This document shows positions 17,871-26,328 of a DNA stretch of 64,000 nucleotides, piece after piece. This DNA is from Igneacidithiobacillus copahuensis. GTDB taxonomy: Bacteria > Pseudomonadota > Gammaproteobacteria > Acidithiobacillales > Acidithiobacillaceae. A program made the position numbers and the translations under genes. The notes beneath the pieces are model-generated. The model was given only the letters and a program-made list of their open reading frames with translations. It searched no databases and had not been told where the DNA came from. How positions within the stretch are numbered: position 1 is the first letter of the stretch; every line of letters starts with the position of its first letter. The DNA lies in NCBI RefSeq assembly GCF_018854015.1, contig NZ_JAAXYO010000048.1:41133-105132 (forward strand). The letters are read 5' to 3'.

Positions 17871-18657
17871 GCCTCTGGCCTGGACACTCGTCGCCATCAT
17901 CGGCCTTCTGGTCGGCAGTTTTCTGAACGTGGTCATCCATCGCCTGCCGCGGCAGGAGTCGATCGCATTCCCCGGCTCCCATTGCCCGAGCTGTGGGCAT
18001 GCGTTGCGTCCCTGGGACAATATCCCCCTGCTCAGCTGGCTGCTCCTGCGTGGTCATTGTCGCTACTGTCAGGCCCGCATCTCCTGGCGCTATCCCCTGG
18101 TCGAGCTTGCTGCCGCGTTGCTGGCGCTCCTCGCCGCAGCGGTCCTCGGCTGGCGTGGACAACTCCTGCCCGCACTGATTCTGCTCTGGGCCTTGCTCGC
18201 CCTGACGCTCATCGACCTCGAGACCCACCTTCTCCCTGATCGCATCACCAAACCGGGCATGCTCCTCGGCCTGCTCGTCAACGCCACGGCCTTTTTCAGT
18301 CCGGATTTCGCACTGACCCGCCCCCTCGACGCCCTCCTCGGCCTACTGCTTGGCTACGGACTGCTGCGCGGTCTGGCAGAAATCTATCTGCGTCTGAGCG
18401 GACGGGAGGGCATGGGGCATGGCGATTTCAAGCTGCTGGGCATGATTGGCGCCTGGCTGGGCTGGCAGGATATGTTTCTGGCGCTGTTCATCGCCGCCCT
18501 GAGCGGGGGACTGGTGGCGATCGTCTTCCTTGGCATCGGCAAGGGCCGCGATTACGCCATTCCCTTTGGTCCCTACCTCGCTCTGGGTGGAGCGATCCTG
18601 CTGCTCTGGCCGCAAGCCGTGATCGAGCAATTCCTGCATCTGGCCGCTCCGGGATGA
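17854..18657 (+). CDS. pilD: Prepilin peptidase / N-methyltransferase
   Basis: Inner-membrane aspartyl protease that cleaves and N-methylates type IV prepilins. The 267-residue protein has an N-terminal cytoplasmic domain with two CxxC pairs (CPSC at about 47 and CRYC at about 72), about seven membrane helices, and the catalytic Asp residues in LIDLETHLLPD and GMGHGDFKLLGMIG. It overlaps pilR by 17 bases and coaE by four. pilD-coaE-zapD is a conserved order in gammaproteobacteria. Confidence 0.95.
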   Translation: MPTILEPLAWTLVAIIGLLVGSFLNVVIHRLPRQESIAFPGSHCPSCGHALRPWDNIPLLSWLLLRGHCRYCQARISWRYPLVELAAALLALLAAAVLGWRGQLLPALILLWALLALTLIDLETHLLPDRITKPGMLLGLLVNATAFFSPDFALTRPLDALLGLLLGYGLLRGLAEIYLRLSGREGMGHGDFKLLGMIGAWLGWQDMFLALFIAALSGGLVAIVFLGIGKGRDYAIPFGPYLALGGAILLLWPQAVIEQFLHLAAPG

Positions 18658-19250
18658 GCCGTCGTATCGGCGTGACGGGCGGTATTGCCTGCGGTAAGAG
18701 CCTCGCTGCGGATTTTCTCCAGTTGCTGGGGGCGAAAATTCTGGATGCTGATTTGTTTGCGCGCGAGCTGGTGGCTCCTGGTCATCCCAATCTCGAACGG
18801 ATTGCCAAGCATTTTGGTGCGCGCATCCTGCATGCGGATGGCAGTCTGGATCGCGCGCAGCTGCGTCAAATCATTTTCTCCGACATCCAAGCCAAACAGT
18901 GGCTCGAAGAACTATTACACCCGAAAATCCGGGAACGCTTTCTGGCGGAAAGCACCGCGATTGGCAACCAGGACCCCGCGGCGACCATTCTCTGGGTCGT
19001 ACCCCTCTTGGTGGAGAACCGTTACGCAGAGCTTCTAGACGGAGTGTTGCTGATCGATTGCCCCGTCTCGCTGCAGATCGAACGCTTGGCGCAGCGGGGT
19101 TGGGATCTGAAGACGGCGCAGGCCGCGATCGCGCAACAGATCCATCCCGAAGAACGCCGTCTGGTTGCTACCTGGATCCTTCCCAACGGGAAATCACCAG
19201 CCGATTTACAACTCGATTTGCAACGCTGGTGGCAAGCCCTGCACCCATAA
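18654..19250 (+). CDS. coaE: Dephospho-CoA kinase
   Basis: Last step of coenzyme A synthesis. The 198-residue protein has the P-loop IGVTGGIACGKS, the DADLFARELVAPGHP motif that binds dephospho-CoA, and LLIDCPVSLQIERLAQRGW. It overlaps pilD by four bases at the start. zapD follows after 64 bases. Confidence 0.95.
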   Translation: MSRRIGVTGGIACGKSLAADFLQLLGAKILDADLFARELVAPGHPNLERIAKHFGARILHADGSLDRAQLRQIIFSDIQAKQWLEELLHPKIRERFLAESTAIGNQDPAATILWVVPLLVENRYAELLDGVLLIDCPVSLQIERLAQRGWDLKTAQAAIAQQIHPEERRLVATWILPNGKSPADLQLDLQRWWQALHP

Positions 19251-19314
19251 GGCTTTTTGCTTCGGGACGAGGCTTGTGGCACTCTCGAACAAGAAATTTG
19301 GAAAGAAAATTGTG

Positions 19315-20064
19315 ATGGCACGATACGAGACTGCTCTACAAGAGAGGACAAGGTCTTTGCTACGCCTGGAAACTCTGTTCCACTGTCTGGATCAGGATTT
19401 TTCAGCGCCAGAGAGCCTGCGCGCCCTGCTACGGACCTTTCTGGAACTCCTCGATTTTTGCCAGCGACCCGAGTTGCGCGTGGATCTGCTTCTCGAGCTG
19501 GACCGCATGATCCAGGCCTTGCATGCATGGAAGGAGTCGCAGCTGGTCGATCAAGGCGCGCTGAGCGCCTGGGAAGATCGGCTGCACGCACAGCAGCAGG
19601 CCTTGCGTAGTGGCCCGCAAAACTTCGCCGAGGGCTTGCGACACCAAGAACTGTTGCAACTGGCGCGGGGACGCCAGGCCGTGGCTGGCGGCCTCAGCGG
19701 CGCCGATCTACCCTTGCTGGCTTTTTGGGAGCAACAGGAGCCGGCCTTTCGCGTCGCACAGATGCAACGCTGGCGTGCCCACTTCGACCTGCTAGAAGAC
19801 AGTGCCGCAGTCATCCTGCTTTTTCTGCGGGAATCCCTCGATTGGAGTTTCCAAAGCGCGGAACATGGACGCTTTGGAACACCACTCAACCCGAGACAAC
19901 CCGTTTCCCTCCTGCAGATCGAAGTGCAGACACCCGAAATCTATCCCAAAATCAGCGGTGGCATGCATCGCTTGCACATTCAATTTCTGCAATGGATGGA
20001 CCCCGGACCAAGCCGCGCGCTAGAATCCACCATCCCATTTCGTCTGGCGCTCAGCGCCTGTTGA
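19315..20064 (+). CDS. zapD: Cell division protein ZapD
   Basis: FtsZ-binding protein that bundles filaments at midcell. The 249-residue protein begins with the family pattern ARYETALQERTRSLLRLETLF and contains RDFLRTFLEL-like and WRAHFDLLEDSAAVILLFLRES helices plus the C-terminal beta region (EIYPKISGGMHRLHIQFL). The ATG at 19315 has GGAAAG twelve bases upstream; the longer frame from 19165 runs inside coaE. The coaE-zapD order supports the call. Confidence 0.9.
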   Translation: MARYETALQERTRSLLRLETLFHCLDQDFSAPESLRALLRTFLELLDFCQRPELRVDLLLELDRMIQALHAWKESQLVDQGALSAWEDRLHAQQQALRSGPQNFAEGLRHQELLQLARGRQAVAGGLSGADLPLLAFWEQQEPAFRVAQMQRWRAHFDLLEDSAAVILLFLRESLDWSFQSAEHGRFGTPLNPRQPVSLLQIEVQTPEIYPKISGGMHRLHIQFLQWMDPGPSRALESTIPFRLALSAC

Positions 20065-20087
20065 ACCCTGCCAAAGGATCTCCCAAC

Positions 20088-21092
20088 ATGCAGATCGGTA
20101 CCACCCTCAGCCAATTCATCATCGAAGAAACCCGTTTGTATCCGGAGGCCTCCGGAGATTTTGCGGCATTGCTCAACGATCTGATGGTCGCCTGTAAATT
20201 CATCGGCTCCCAGGTCTACCGTGGTGCGCTGGTCGGCGCCCTCGGCAGTGCCGATACCGGTAATGTGCAGGGCGAAGTGCAAAAGAAGCTGGACGTCATT
20301 GCCAATAACGCCATTCTCAAGTCCATGGATTGGACCGGACATCTAGCGGGCATGGTCTCCGAGGAAGAGGATGGCCCCTACGAGATCCCGGCAGGGATAC
20401 CACGTGGCAAGTACCTTCTGCTCTTCGATCCCCTCGATGGCTCCAGCAACATCGATGTCGGTATCAGCGTTGGCACCATTTTCAGCATCCTCAAGGCCCC
20501 GACCGCCGGCGAAAACGCCAAGTTGGAGGACTTTTTGCAGCCCGGTGCGCAGCAGGTCTGCGCCGGTTATGCCCTCTACGGCTCCAGCAATATGCTGGTG
20601 TACAGCACGGGTTTCGGGGTCAATGGCTTCACCCTCTTGCCCGAGGTGGGCGAGTACGTGCTCACCCATCCGCAGATGCGGATTCCGGAAGATACCAGCG
20701 AATATGCCATCAACATGAGCAACCATCGGCACTGGGAGGCACCCGTCCGGCGCTATATCGATGAGCTGAATGCCGGCAAGGAAGGTCCCCGCGAACGGGA
20801 TTTCAATATGCGCTGGGTAGGCTCCATGGTAGCCGACGTGCACCGTATCCTGTGCCGCGGTGGCATCTTCCTCTACCCCTTCGACACCAAGGATCCCAAA
20901 AAGCCGGGCAAACTACGCCTGCTCTATGAGGCCAATCCCATGGGCTTTCTGATCGAGCAGGCGGGCGGCGCGGCAAGCACCGGCAGGGAGCGCATCCTCG
21001 ACATCCAGCCCGAGGGCCTGCATCAGCGCGTGCCAGTGATTCTCGGTGCCAAAAATGAGGTCGAGCGGGTGACGCAGTATCACCAGTCCTGA
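20088..21092 (+). CDS. fbp: Fructose-1,6-bisphosphatase, class I
   Basis: Hydrolyses fructose-1,6-bisphosphate in gluconeogenesis and in the Calvin cycle. The 334-residue protein has the class I signature LLLFDPLDGSSNIDVGISVGT (abridged: DPLDGSSNID), EEDGPYEIP metal ligands, and the C-terminal LYEANPMGFLIEQAGGAAS substrate motif. The ATG at 20088 follows AAAGGA. It lies 23 bases after zapD and ends 21 bases before a strong terminator. In an autotroph this enzyme would feed ribulose-bisphosphate regeneration; no other Calvin-cycle gene is in the window. Confidence 0.95.
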   Translation: MQIGTTLSQFIIEETRLYPEASGDFAALLNDLMVACKFIGSQVYRGALVGALGSADTGNVQGEVQKKLDVIANNAILKSMDWTGHLAGMVSEEEDGPYEIPAGIPRGKYLLLFDPLDGSSNIDVGISVGTIFSILKAPTAGENAKLEDFLQPGAQQVCAGYALYGSSNMLVYSTGFGVNGFTLLPEVGEYVLTHPQMRIPEDTSEYAINMSNHRHWEAPVRRYIDELNAGKEGPRERDFNMRWVGSMVADVHRILCRGGIFLYPFDTKDPKKPGKLRLLYEANPMGFLIEQAGGAASTGRERILDIQPEGLHQRVPVILGAKNEVERVTQYHQS

Positions 21093-21113
21093 AACAAATA
21101 GAGCAGCTGACGA

Positions 21114-21140
21114 AAAAGGCCGCCCGACGGGCGGCCTTTT
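21114..21140. terminator. Bidirectional rho-independent terminator
   Basis: An 8-bp perfect GC stem (GGCCGCCC / GGGCGGCC) with a 3-base loop is flanked by A4 and T4, so it reads as a terminator on both strands. It separates the convergent fbp (+) and traT (-) genes. Confidence 0.93.
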
Positions 21141-21158
21141 CTGTTGCATCCAGCGTCC

Positions 21159-21905
21159 TTATAGAATGCCGGAGATACTGTGCACGAGTTGTCCCTGCAA
21201 CGGCGGCACGGCGTCCTTGAAATCCAGATTGACCCGATTGGCTGTAGAGACGATACGGGTACGGTAATAAATCCAGTGGCCCTCCCCGGAAACCTGCTGG
21301 GTGGTGGTGGTGCTGGTTCCCTGCTGCAGGTTGGCATTGGTTTGCTGCTGCACTGCTTCCTTGCTGCGCTCGGCCACCTGCACGTCGGTGATCATGGCGT
21401 AGGTCACATCTTTCACCAAAGAGTCGGCAACCAAGCCGATGGCACCACCAACCAGTCCTCCAGCGCCCGCTCCCGTCCAACTCTGACCAATTACACCGCC
21501 AGCCAGAGCACCAAAAGCGGCGCCACCATACCCGTTGGTCAGTGATTTCTGGGCCGCCGCTTCCGACATCTTGCCCACCGACAGCACATTGATCTGCAGC
21601 ATGTAATGCGCTTGATTATAGGGTACGATACGATAACCCTGATTAGTCAGGTTGGCGTCGATCTCCTGTTCCAACGCTGCCACATTCAGAGTTTTGTCCG
21701 AGGTGTTCTTGAACTGCACATAGACCGTCTGCTCTGAAGGTGGCACCGGATTCAGAAAGATGGTATTGGACATCTTGGTCTGCACATCGAGATTCTTGTG
21801 CTCCAAGGCTACTTGGGTAGCAGCGCAGCCCGAAAGCGCAACGACAGTTCCCGCGAGCAGGCTATAGCCGAGTACACGGAATGACGACTTCTGCAAAACA
21901 GACAT
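21159..21905 (-). CDS. traT: TraT-family outer-membrane lipoprotein
   Basis: The 248-residue protein has a signal peptide with lipobox LSGC (about residue 28) and matches the TraT family throughout: LDVQTKMSNTIFLNP, VYVQFKNTSDKTLN, the Gly/Ala-rich hydrophobic hairpin (NGYGGAAFGALAGGVIGQS), VTYAMITDVQVAERSKE, and RIVSTANRVNLDFKDA. On the F plasmid TraT gives surface exclusion and complement resistance. Here it is chromosomal, without other transfer genes, beside a zinc-ribbon membrane cluster, so its job may be envelope protection; that is inference. It has its own probable promoter and ends at the shared terminator. Confidence 0.9.
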   Translation of the reverse strand: MSVLQKSSFRVLGYSLLAGTVVALSGCAATQVALEHKNLDVQTKMSNTIFLNPVPPSEQTVYVQFKNTSDKTLNVAALEQEIDANLTNQGYRIVPYNQAHYMLQINVLSVGKMSEAAAQKSLTNGYGGAAFGALAGGVIGQSWTGAGAGGLVGGAIGLVADSLVKDVTYAMITDVQVAERSKEAVQQQTNANLQQGTSTTTTQQVSGEGHWIYYRTRIVSTANRVNLDFKDAVPPLQGQLVHSISGIL

Positions 21906-21972
21906 GTTTCCTCCAGGTTAAGAGGACCTTGCGGTCGATGCGGTGGTATGAATACAACTGTAACATTCAGGT

Positions 21973-22000
21973 ATTTTAGAAGATAATTATAAGTGTGCAA
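21973..22000 (-). promoter_or_regulatory. Probable sigma-70 promoter for traT
   Basis: On the minus strand TTGCAC (21995-22000) is followed after 16 bases by TAAAAT (21973-21978), in an AT-rich gap between the zinc-ribbon gene ending at 22006 and the traT start at 21905. It would give a leader of about 60 bases. Confidence 0.45.
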
Positions 22001-22005
22001 GGCTC

Positions 22006-23202
22006 TCAGGAAACCGGCCTGCCACATTCTCCACAGAATTGATCTCCCTCCTGCAACTTCGCCCCACAGCCCTTGCAGAAAGAGGCACCAGGCTGAGCCG
22101 CAGCCGTATCAACGGCATGTGTCGGCGACTCTGTCTCCTCCCCAGACGGCTTGGGCTTGCGTACGCTCGCCGCCGCTTGTTGAGTTTTTTCGCGCATTTC
22201 CGATACCTTGCTTACTACACCGCCGATAATTCTGTCACCTGCCGAGCGATCTACCTCCTGCACGCTTCGCTGGTACACGTAGGCAAGGCCCAGCATCATC
22301 ACATTGTTGGGGATCGCAGCTACCAATATTCCAAAGGTGGCCGCCGTTAGCAGGCCACTCAACACATAAACATGGTCATTGAAGGATGGCTGCAACACGT
22401 ATGCCCCCCCGCCGGATGACCACCCACTCATTGCATCGAGCGAACTCCCAGGGAACCAAGGAAACACGCCCAGCAGGTCAGACAGCAATACCGAAGAGGT
22501 ATTCAAGATACCTCCAGCAAAGGTGGCGGTTAGCGACAGCGCGTAGCCGCCGATTGCCAGCAGCAGCGCCCCGAGCAGCACCCCGAGGATTCCCAGCAAC
22601 AGCAGCAAAAAAAGGGTTGCCCCCGGCCGTCCGCGGGCAACCGCCAGGAGATGACTCAGCGCACCGGACACGGTTTCGCCAAACCATAATGCCGGCCCCG
22701 TCAAACCGAACATCACCATGACGCCCACCACCAGCCCCACGTTCACGAGAAAAAGCGCTGGCAAAATACCGAGGGACAAGAGTCCACCCAGCGCTGGAAT
22801 TCGGCAAATTTCCAGCAAAATAATTTCGATGATCAACACTGCCAAGATCAACAGGAACTCGATGATCACCAAACCAATAAATCTCGGCAGGGTAAAAATC
22901 CCGAAGAGCAGACTCTCCAGGATCGCCGGAGGGGAGCGCTCTTCGACTACAGCCACCATGCTGTGTCCGGCACCCAGATAACCGGCCCCGGACAACACCA
23001 GCCAGACCAGGCCGCCCAAGAGTGTCAGTGGGACAGATTTCGCCGCCGATAACAGCACCAGACAGGCGAGACCAACGAAATTGGCCAGAGCGAAAATCGC
23101 CAGTGGCCGCCAATAGGTCAAGCCAGCTAACGCCTTTGTCAGGATAGACAGGTCCAAACCACCAGCAATTTGCTTTTGTTGCATTTCCTGTGAGTTAGAC
23201 AT
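22006..23202 (-). CDS. Polytopic membrane protein with C-terminal zinc ribbon
   Basis: The 398-residue protein has about seven to eight hydrophobic segments (between residues 30 and 315), a conserved-looking SSGGGAYVLQPSFNDHVYVLSG loop (abridged), a Lys/Glu-rich cytoplasmic segment, and a C-terminal zinc ribbon with two Cys pairs (CKGCG and CGECG). I do not recognise a characterised family. It is the last gene of a four-gene minus-strand run, four bases after the upstream zinc-ribbon gene. The shared zinc-ribbon ends suggest these proteins act together at the inner membrane; function is unknown. Confidence 0.75.
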   Translation of the reverse strand: MSNSQEMQQKQIAGGLDLSILTKALAGLTYWRPLAIFALANFVGLACLVLLSAAKSVPLTLLGGLVWLVLSGAGYLGAGHSMVAVVEERSPPAILESLLFGIFTLPRFIGLVIIEFLLILAVLIIEIILLEICRIPALGGLLSLGILPALFLVNVGLVVGVMVMFGLTGPALWFGETVSGALSHLLAVARGRPGATLFLLLLLGILGVLLGALLLAIGGYALSLTATFAGGILNTSSVLLSDLLGVFPWFPGSSLDAMSGWSSGGGAYVLQPSFNDHVYVLSGLLTAATFGILVAAIPNNVMMLGLAYVYQRSVQEVDRSAGDRIIGGVVSKVSEMREKTQQAAASVRKPKPSGEETESPTHAVDTAAAQPGASFCKGCGAKLQEGDQFCGECGRPVS

Positions 23203-23206
23203 GGCC

Positions 23207-24049
23207 CTATTTCCCGTCCTTCAAGTGATAGCCGCAGACACCACAAAATAAATCGTCAGACGCGATCGGCGCGTGACACTGGGGACATTCATCGCGCTTG
23301 GCCGTCACACTCGCGGCAGCGCTTGCCTGCGGTGAAACTGCGGCTCCCGTGCGGGCCGTGGCCGGCGCCGCAAGCTGTCCCATGGCAAGCAGTCGAGTGT
23401 TCTTTTCCACCTGCACGAGAATCGGAACGATGACTGCTACAATAAAAATCACCAATGCCGAAATCGCCATGCCAATTTTCGCAAGATCAGCCACTTTGTT
23501 TTGGGTTTTCTTCTCTTCAGCTGCCGAAATGGCACGATCATATTCATGAAAGTAAGATACGGTCAGCTGGTCTGCTGTCGATAGCTGAGAGTTGCCAAAC
23601 AATCCCTGTGCTGGCGCAGTAGTGGCCCGATATACGCCTTTTTCTTTAGCGTAGGCGATGCCACTTTCCAGATAAGCCCGCCAGCCCGGCACAAAACTGT
23701 CACGATATTCTCTCGGCAGTTGATCGATGGTTGTAATCACCTGCTGATCCTTCACTGCGGTAATATTGTACTTGGCGATCACGGAAATGATGCTGGATCC
23801 GTATCTATTCGTTGTCCGCAGCTCGAGCTTCTGTTGCGCAATGCTTGCCTGCTCACTAGGCAGATTACCGACGAACGCGGCCTTGGCGACTGCGTCAAAA
23901 CTGGGAACATGAAAGGACGAAGACGGGAAGGCCGAACTCGCCCCAAGGAAAACTGCAAAAACCAGAGCAATGACTGCAATAATCAGAGACAGCCATTTAG
24001 CCAAGCCATAAATCGCGGCAGACACTGAGGTCCGGGCAGCAATATTCAT
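23207..24049 (-). CDS. Membrane protein with C-terminal zinc ribbon, function unknown
   Basis: The 280-residue protein has an N-terminal membrane helix (LSLIIAVIALVFAVFLGASSAF), a large extracytoplasmic domain (about residues 40-185) containing ITTIDQLPREYRDSFVPGWR, a second helix (ALVIFIVAVIVPILV), an Ala-rich linker, and a C-terminal zinc ribbon (CPQCH and CGVCG). The start at 24049 has GGAGAG eight bases upstream; an earlier in-frame ATG at 24094 lacks this. Topology puts the ribbon in the cytoplasm. It sits between a lipoprotein gene and the polytopic zinc-ribbon gene. Confidence 0.75.
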   Translation of the reverse strand: MNIAARTSVSAAIYGLAKWLSLIIAVIALVFAVFLGASSAFPSSSFHVPSFDAVAKAAFVGNLPSEQASIAQQKLELRTTNRYGSSIISVIAKYNITAVKDQQVITTIDQLPREYRDSFVPGWRAYLESGIAYAKEKGVYRATTAPAQGLFGNSQLSTADQLTVSYFHEYDRAISAAEEKKTQNKVADLAKIGMAISALVIFIVAVIVPILVQVEKNTRLLAMGQLAAPATARTGAAVSPQASAAASVTAKRDECPQCHAPIASDDLFCGVCGYHLKDGK

Positions 24050-24097
24050 TTCAGTTACTCTCCAAAGCGAGTGATCTCGACCGCTAACCGCCAATCC

Positions 24098-24748
24098 TCA
24101 ATTGCCGCTACTATCAATTTGCGGTTGATTGGCCGCTGGAGGAACCATGTCTGGAGTCCGCATACTCTCCAGGCTGCCATCTACGGCCTGGTTCTCATAT
24201 TGCAGACCACTCTGGTTGCCCGTAGTGGCATGCATGAGGTAGTTGTCCACCGCTTTTCGCTCGCTATTCATCTGCATGCGCAAGTCCTGGTTATGCAAGC
24301 ACCTTTCGGCACTGATGCTGCATTCCTGCGCATACTGTCCGCTCAGGTGGAAGAAGTTGACCGCTGCCTGCTTGGCCAGACCAAAACTCTGCATTTGTGC
24401 CACGGTCAGTCCCGAAACCGTCAGCCCGGCAAACTCTCCTGCATAATTGGCCGCCTGATTCTGCATCTGGTCCCAACAATGGCTCTGCGTCCCGTAACCC
24501 GATCCAGCGGCCAGAGAACACTGCTCCAAAGAATTTTTCATATCACTTTTGGCCGCTTCCCACTGGGTAACGAACTGTCGTGACACGTTGACCCCTGCCT
24601 GCTTGATATTGGCTTGGGCCTGGGCCTGATTCATCGAGATTGGCATGGCTGGCGCCTGGGTACCGTATTTGGCAGCACAGCCAGACAGCAGCGTCGCGCC
24701 AAGGGAGAGGGCAAAGGCACCATACCAAGTTTTCTGCAACAGACTCAT
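24098..24748 (-). CDS. Predicted lipoprotein, function unknown
   Basis: The 216-residue protein starts MSLLQKTWYGAFALSLGAT and has a lipobox LLSGC at about residue 24, so it should be lipid-anchored in the envelope. The mature part is Gln/Ala-rich and helical, with four further cysteines (CSLAAG, HCWDQM, ECSISAERC) that could form disulfides in the periplasm. The ATG at 24748 follows GGAGG; a longer frame to 24865 reaches back into the preceding gene. The start MSLLQK resembles the MSVLQK of the TraT protein nearby. No family recognised. Confidence 0.75.
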   Translation of the reverse strand: MSLLQKTWYGAFALSLGATLLSGCAAKYGTQAPAMPISMNQAQAQANIKQAGVNVSRQFVTQWEAAKSDMKNSLEQCSLAAGSGYGTQSHCWDQMQNQAANYAGEFAGLTVSGLTVAQMQSFGLAKQAAVNFFHLSGQYAQECSISAERCLHNQDLRMQMNSERKAVDNYLMHATTGNQSGLQYENQAVDGSLESMRTPDMVPPAANQPQIDSSGN

Positions 24749-24773
24749 TGTCAAATCCTCCATAATTCCCACA

Positions 24774-25700
24774 TCAGTCGTTACCCCCAAACGGGGAGAG
24801 CAATTTTTGCATCTGTTCGGGAGACATACCTTGCCGCTTCGGCTCCACCGGGGGCTGCGGAGCATAGCTCGGAGCCATCGCGGGGTGATGCTCCGCAGGC
24901 CGAACCGGCGCCGCAGAGGCTGTTTTGGGCTTTAGCACCGGCGTCGTCGACTGCGGCACGGCCTCCGCCGGCACGGGCTGGCGTTTCGTCGTCACGACAG
25001 AGGCAGCTTCATGACTGGACTTTGGCGCAACGGCAACCGGGACGGACACCGTTGGAGACGTCACCCCCGAAGAAATGGAAGGTGATTTCGTCGTAGCCGC
25101 AGGAAGTTCAGCACTTCGCGCACTGGCCGTCGGTGCAACGGACGCCGTACTGCTGGTCGTCATGCCAGGGAGACTTGTTTTCGGACTGGATTTACCGGCA
25201 AACAGGAAAAAATACGCACCAGCAGCAATGGCTGCCAGAACGACTAGCGCCAACACAATCCACAGAGACTTCTGGGACTTCCGCTCGCTACCGGTCGCAA
25301 CTTCCTCGTCTGGCTCGATCTTTGCCGTCCCGGGAACGATGGATTTACCACAAGACGTGCAAAATGCGCCGGCACCATAGGTCGCTCCGCAAATTTTGCA
25401 AAACTCCGATGGACTCTGTGCTGCCGCTGCTGCCAGAGGCATCCCCGACGCCGGCAAGGATGTCGCGGGTGCGACGGGTGCGACGGGTGCGACGGGTGCG
25501 ACGGGTGCGACGGGTTCAGCATCATTGCTTTTCCCGCAGCGGGTGCAAAATGTCTTACCCTGCAAATCTGCCCCACAATAGCGACAAAATTTTCGTCTGG
25601 GCGTCTCTACCGCCGGCTCTGCAGTCAACAGCGGGTGACCACATTGGATACAGAACTTCTTCCCTTCAGCGTTTTCCGCACCACATTCGGGGCAGCGCAT
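24774..25700 (-). CDS. Triple zinc-ribbon single-pass membrane protein
   Basis: The 308-residue protein carries three zinc-ribbon modules in its N-terminal cytoplasmic half (CPECG/CIQCG; CRYCG/CTRCG; CKICG/CTSCG), separated by an Ala-Pro-Val repeat linker. A membrane helix (IVLALVVLAAIAAGAYFFLF, about residue 162) leads to a Ser/Thr/Pro/Ala-rich extracytoplasmic tail ending MSPEQMQKLLSPFGGND. The ATG at 25700 follows GGGAGA. It is the first gene of the minus-strand cluster. No enzyme domain is visible; it looks like a scaffold or sensor, which is inference. Confidence 0.75.
   Translation of the reverse strand: MRCPECGAENAEGKKFCIQCGHPLLTAEPAVETPRRKFCRYCGADLQGKTFCTRCGKSNDAEPVAPVAPVAPVAPVAPATSLPASGMPLAAAAAQSPSEFCKICGATYGAGAFCTSCGKSIVPGTAKIEPDEEVATGSERKSQKSLWIVLALVVLAAIAAGAYFFLFAGKSSPKTSLPGMTTSSTASVAPTASARSAELPAATTKSPSISSGVTSPTVSVPVAVAPKSSHEAASVVTTKRQPVPAEAVPQSTTPVLKPKTASAAPVRPAEHHPAMAPSYAPQPPVEPKRQGMSPEQMQKLLSPFGGND
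25471..25515. repeat. Five perfect 9-bp tandem repeats inside a coding region
   Basis: The unit GCGACGGGT is repeated five times without mismatch, with a degenerate sixth copy just before. It encodes the Pro-Val-Ala repeat of the linker between zinc ribbons 2 and 3 and keeps frame whatever the copy number, so it could vary in length between strains. Confidence 0.9.
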
Positions 25701-25926
25701 GGAATCTCCCAGATTTTGCGGCAATTAAAATTATTGATTGGAGTCTATCCTGAGTTTACATTTTCTGGCAAGACACCTTGTGTGCCTCCAATATCCTTGT
25801 AATGAAGCCATCGCTGAACTGGACAGGCGGTTACGCCGTGACCATCTACCGGCTGCAAGTTGGTAGCAAGCTTGTCATACTTGGCATCTGTTCTAATTTA
25901 TCCAGGGAGCCAATCGTGAACGAGGG

Positions 25927-26328
25927 ATGCAGTTGCTACCAGAATCCGCCAAGCCCTTTTTACTGAACGCCATTCATACCTGGTGTGTGGAGCAGGGCTT
26001 CTCCCCTTTCATCGTCGTGAAGATCGATTATCCCGGCGTCGAAGTGCCCGCAGGTTACGATCGTGACGGTCGCATCGTTCTCGATATCTCCCCTGCGGCG
26101 GTAGTGGGCCTGCAGATGGCCGATTCCTGGATTCAGTTTCAGGCGCGCTTTGGTGGCGTTGCCCGTCGCATTGCTGTGCCGATGGCCGCAGTGGTAGCCA
26201 TTTACGCCGCAGAAACCCAGGAGGGGATGGGTTTTCCCGAGCCAGTCACGCCCCCTTCCGCGCCAGAACCGGCACAGAAAAGCGACAAGCCGGTGGCACA
26301 ACGACCGGGTTTGCGAGTCATCAAATGA
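25927..26328 (+). CDS. sspB: ClpXP protease specificity-enhancing factor SspB
   Basis: Adaptor that delivers ssrA-tagged peptides to ClpXP. The 133-residue protein has the SspB fold: KPFLLNAIHTWCVEQGFSPF, GVEVPAGYDRDGRIVLDISP, QARFGGVARRIAVPMAAVVAIYA, a flexible acidic linker, and the C-terminal ClpX-binding tail RPGLRVIK. sspA is not adjacent. The stop overlaps the start of the lytic transglycosylase by four bases. The start at 25927 sits right after GAGGG, so translation initiation there is not well defined. Confidence 0.9.
   Translation: MQLLPESAKPFLLNAIHTWCVEQGFSPFIVVKIDYPGVEVPAGYDRDGRIVLDISPAAVVGLQMADSWIQFQARFGGVARRIAVPMAAVVAIYAAETQEGMGFPEPVTPPSAPEPAQKSDKPVAQRPGLRVIK

Noticed and set aside
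25471..25515. CRISPR array
   Set aside because: The repeats are 9 bases, without spacers, and lie within a coding frame.
25701..25926. Possible promoters between the zinc-ribbon cluster and sspB
   Set aside because: Several TTGNNN/TANNNT pairs can be drawn in both directions, none convincing enough to call. I see no other feature in this 226-base gap.
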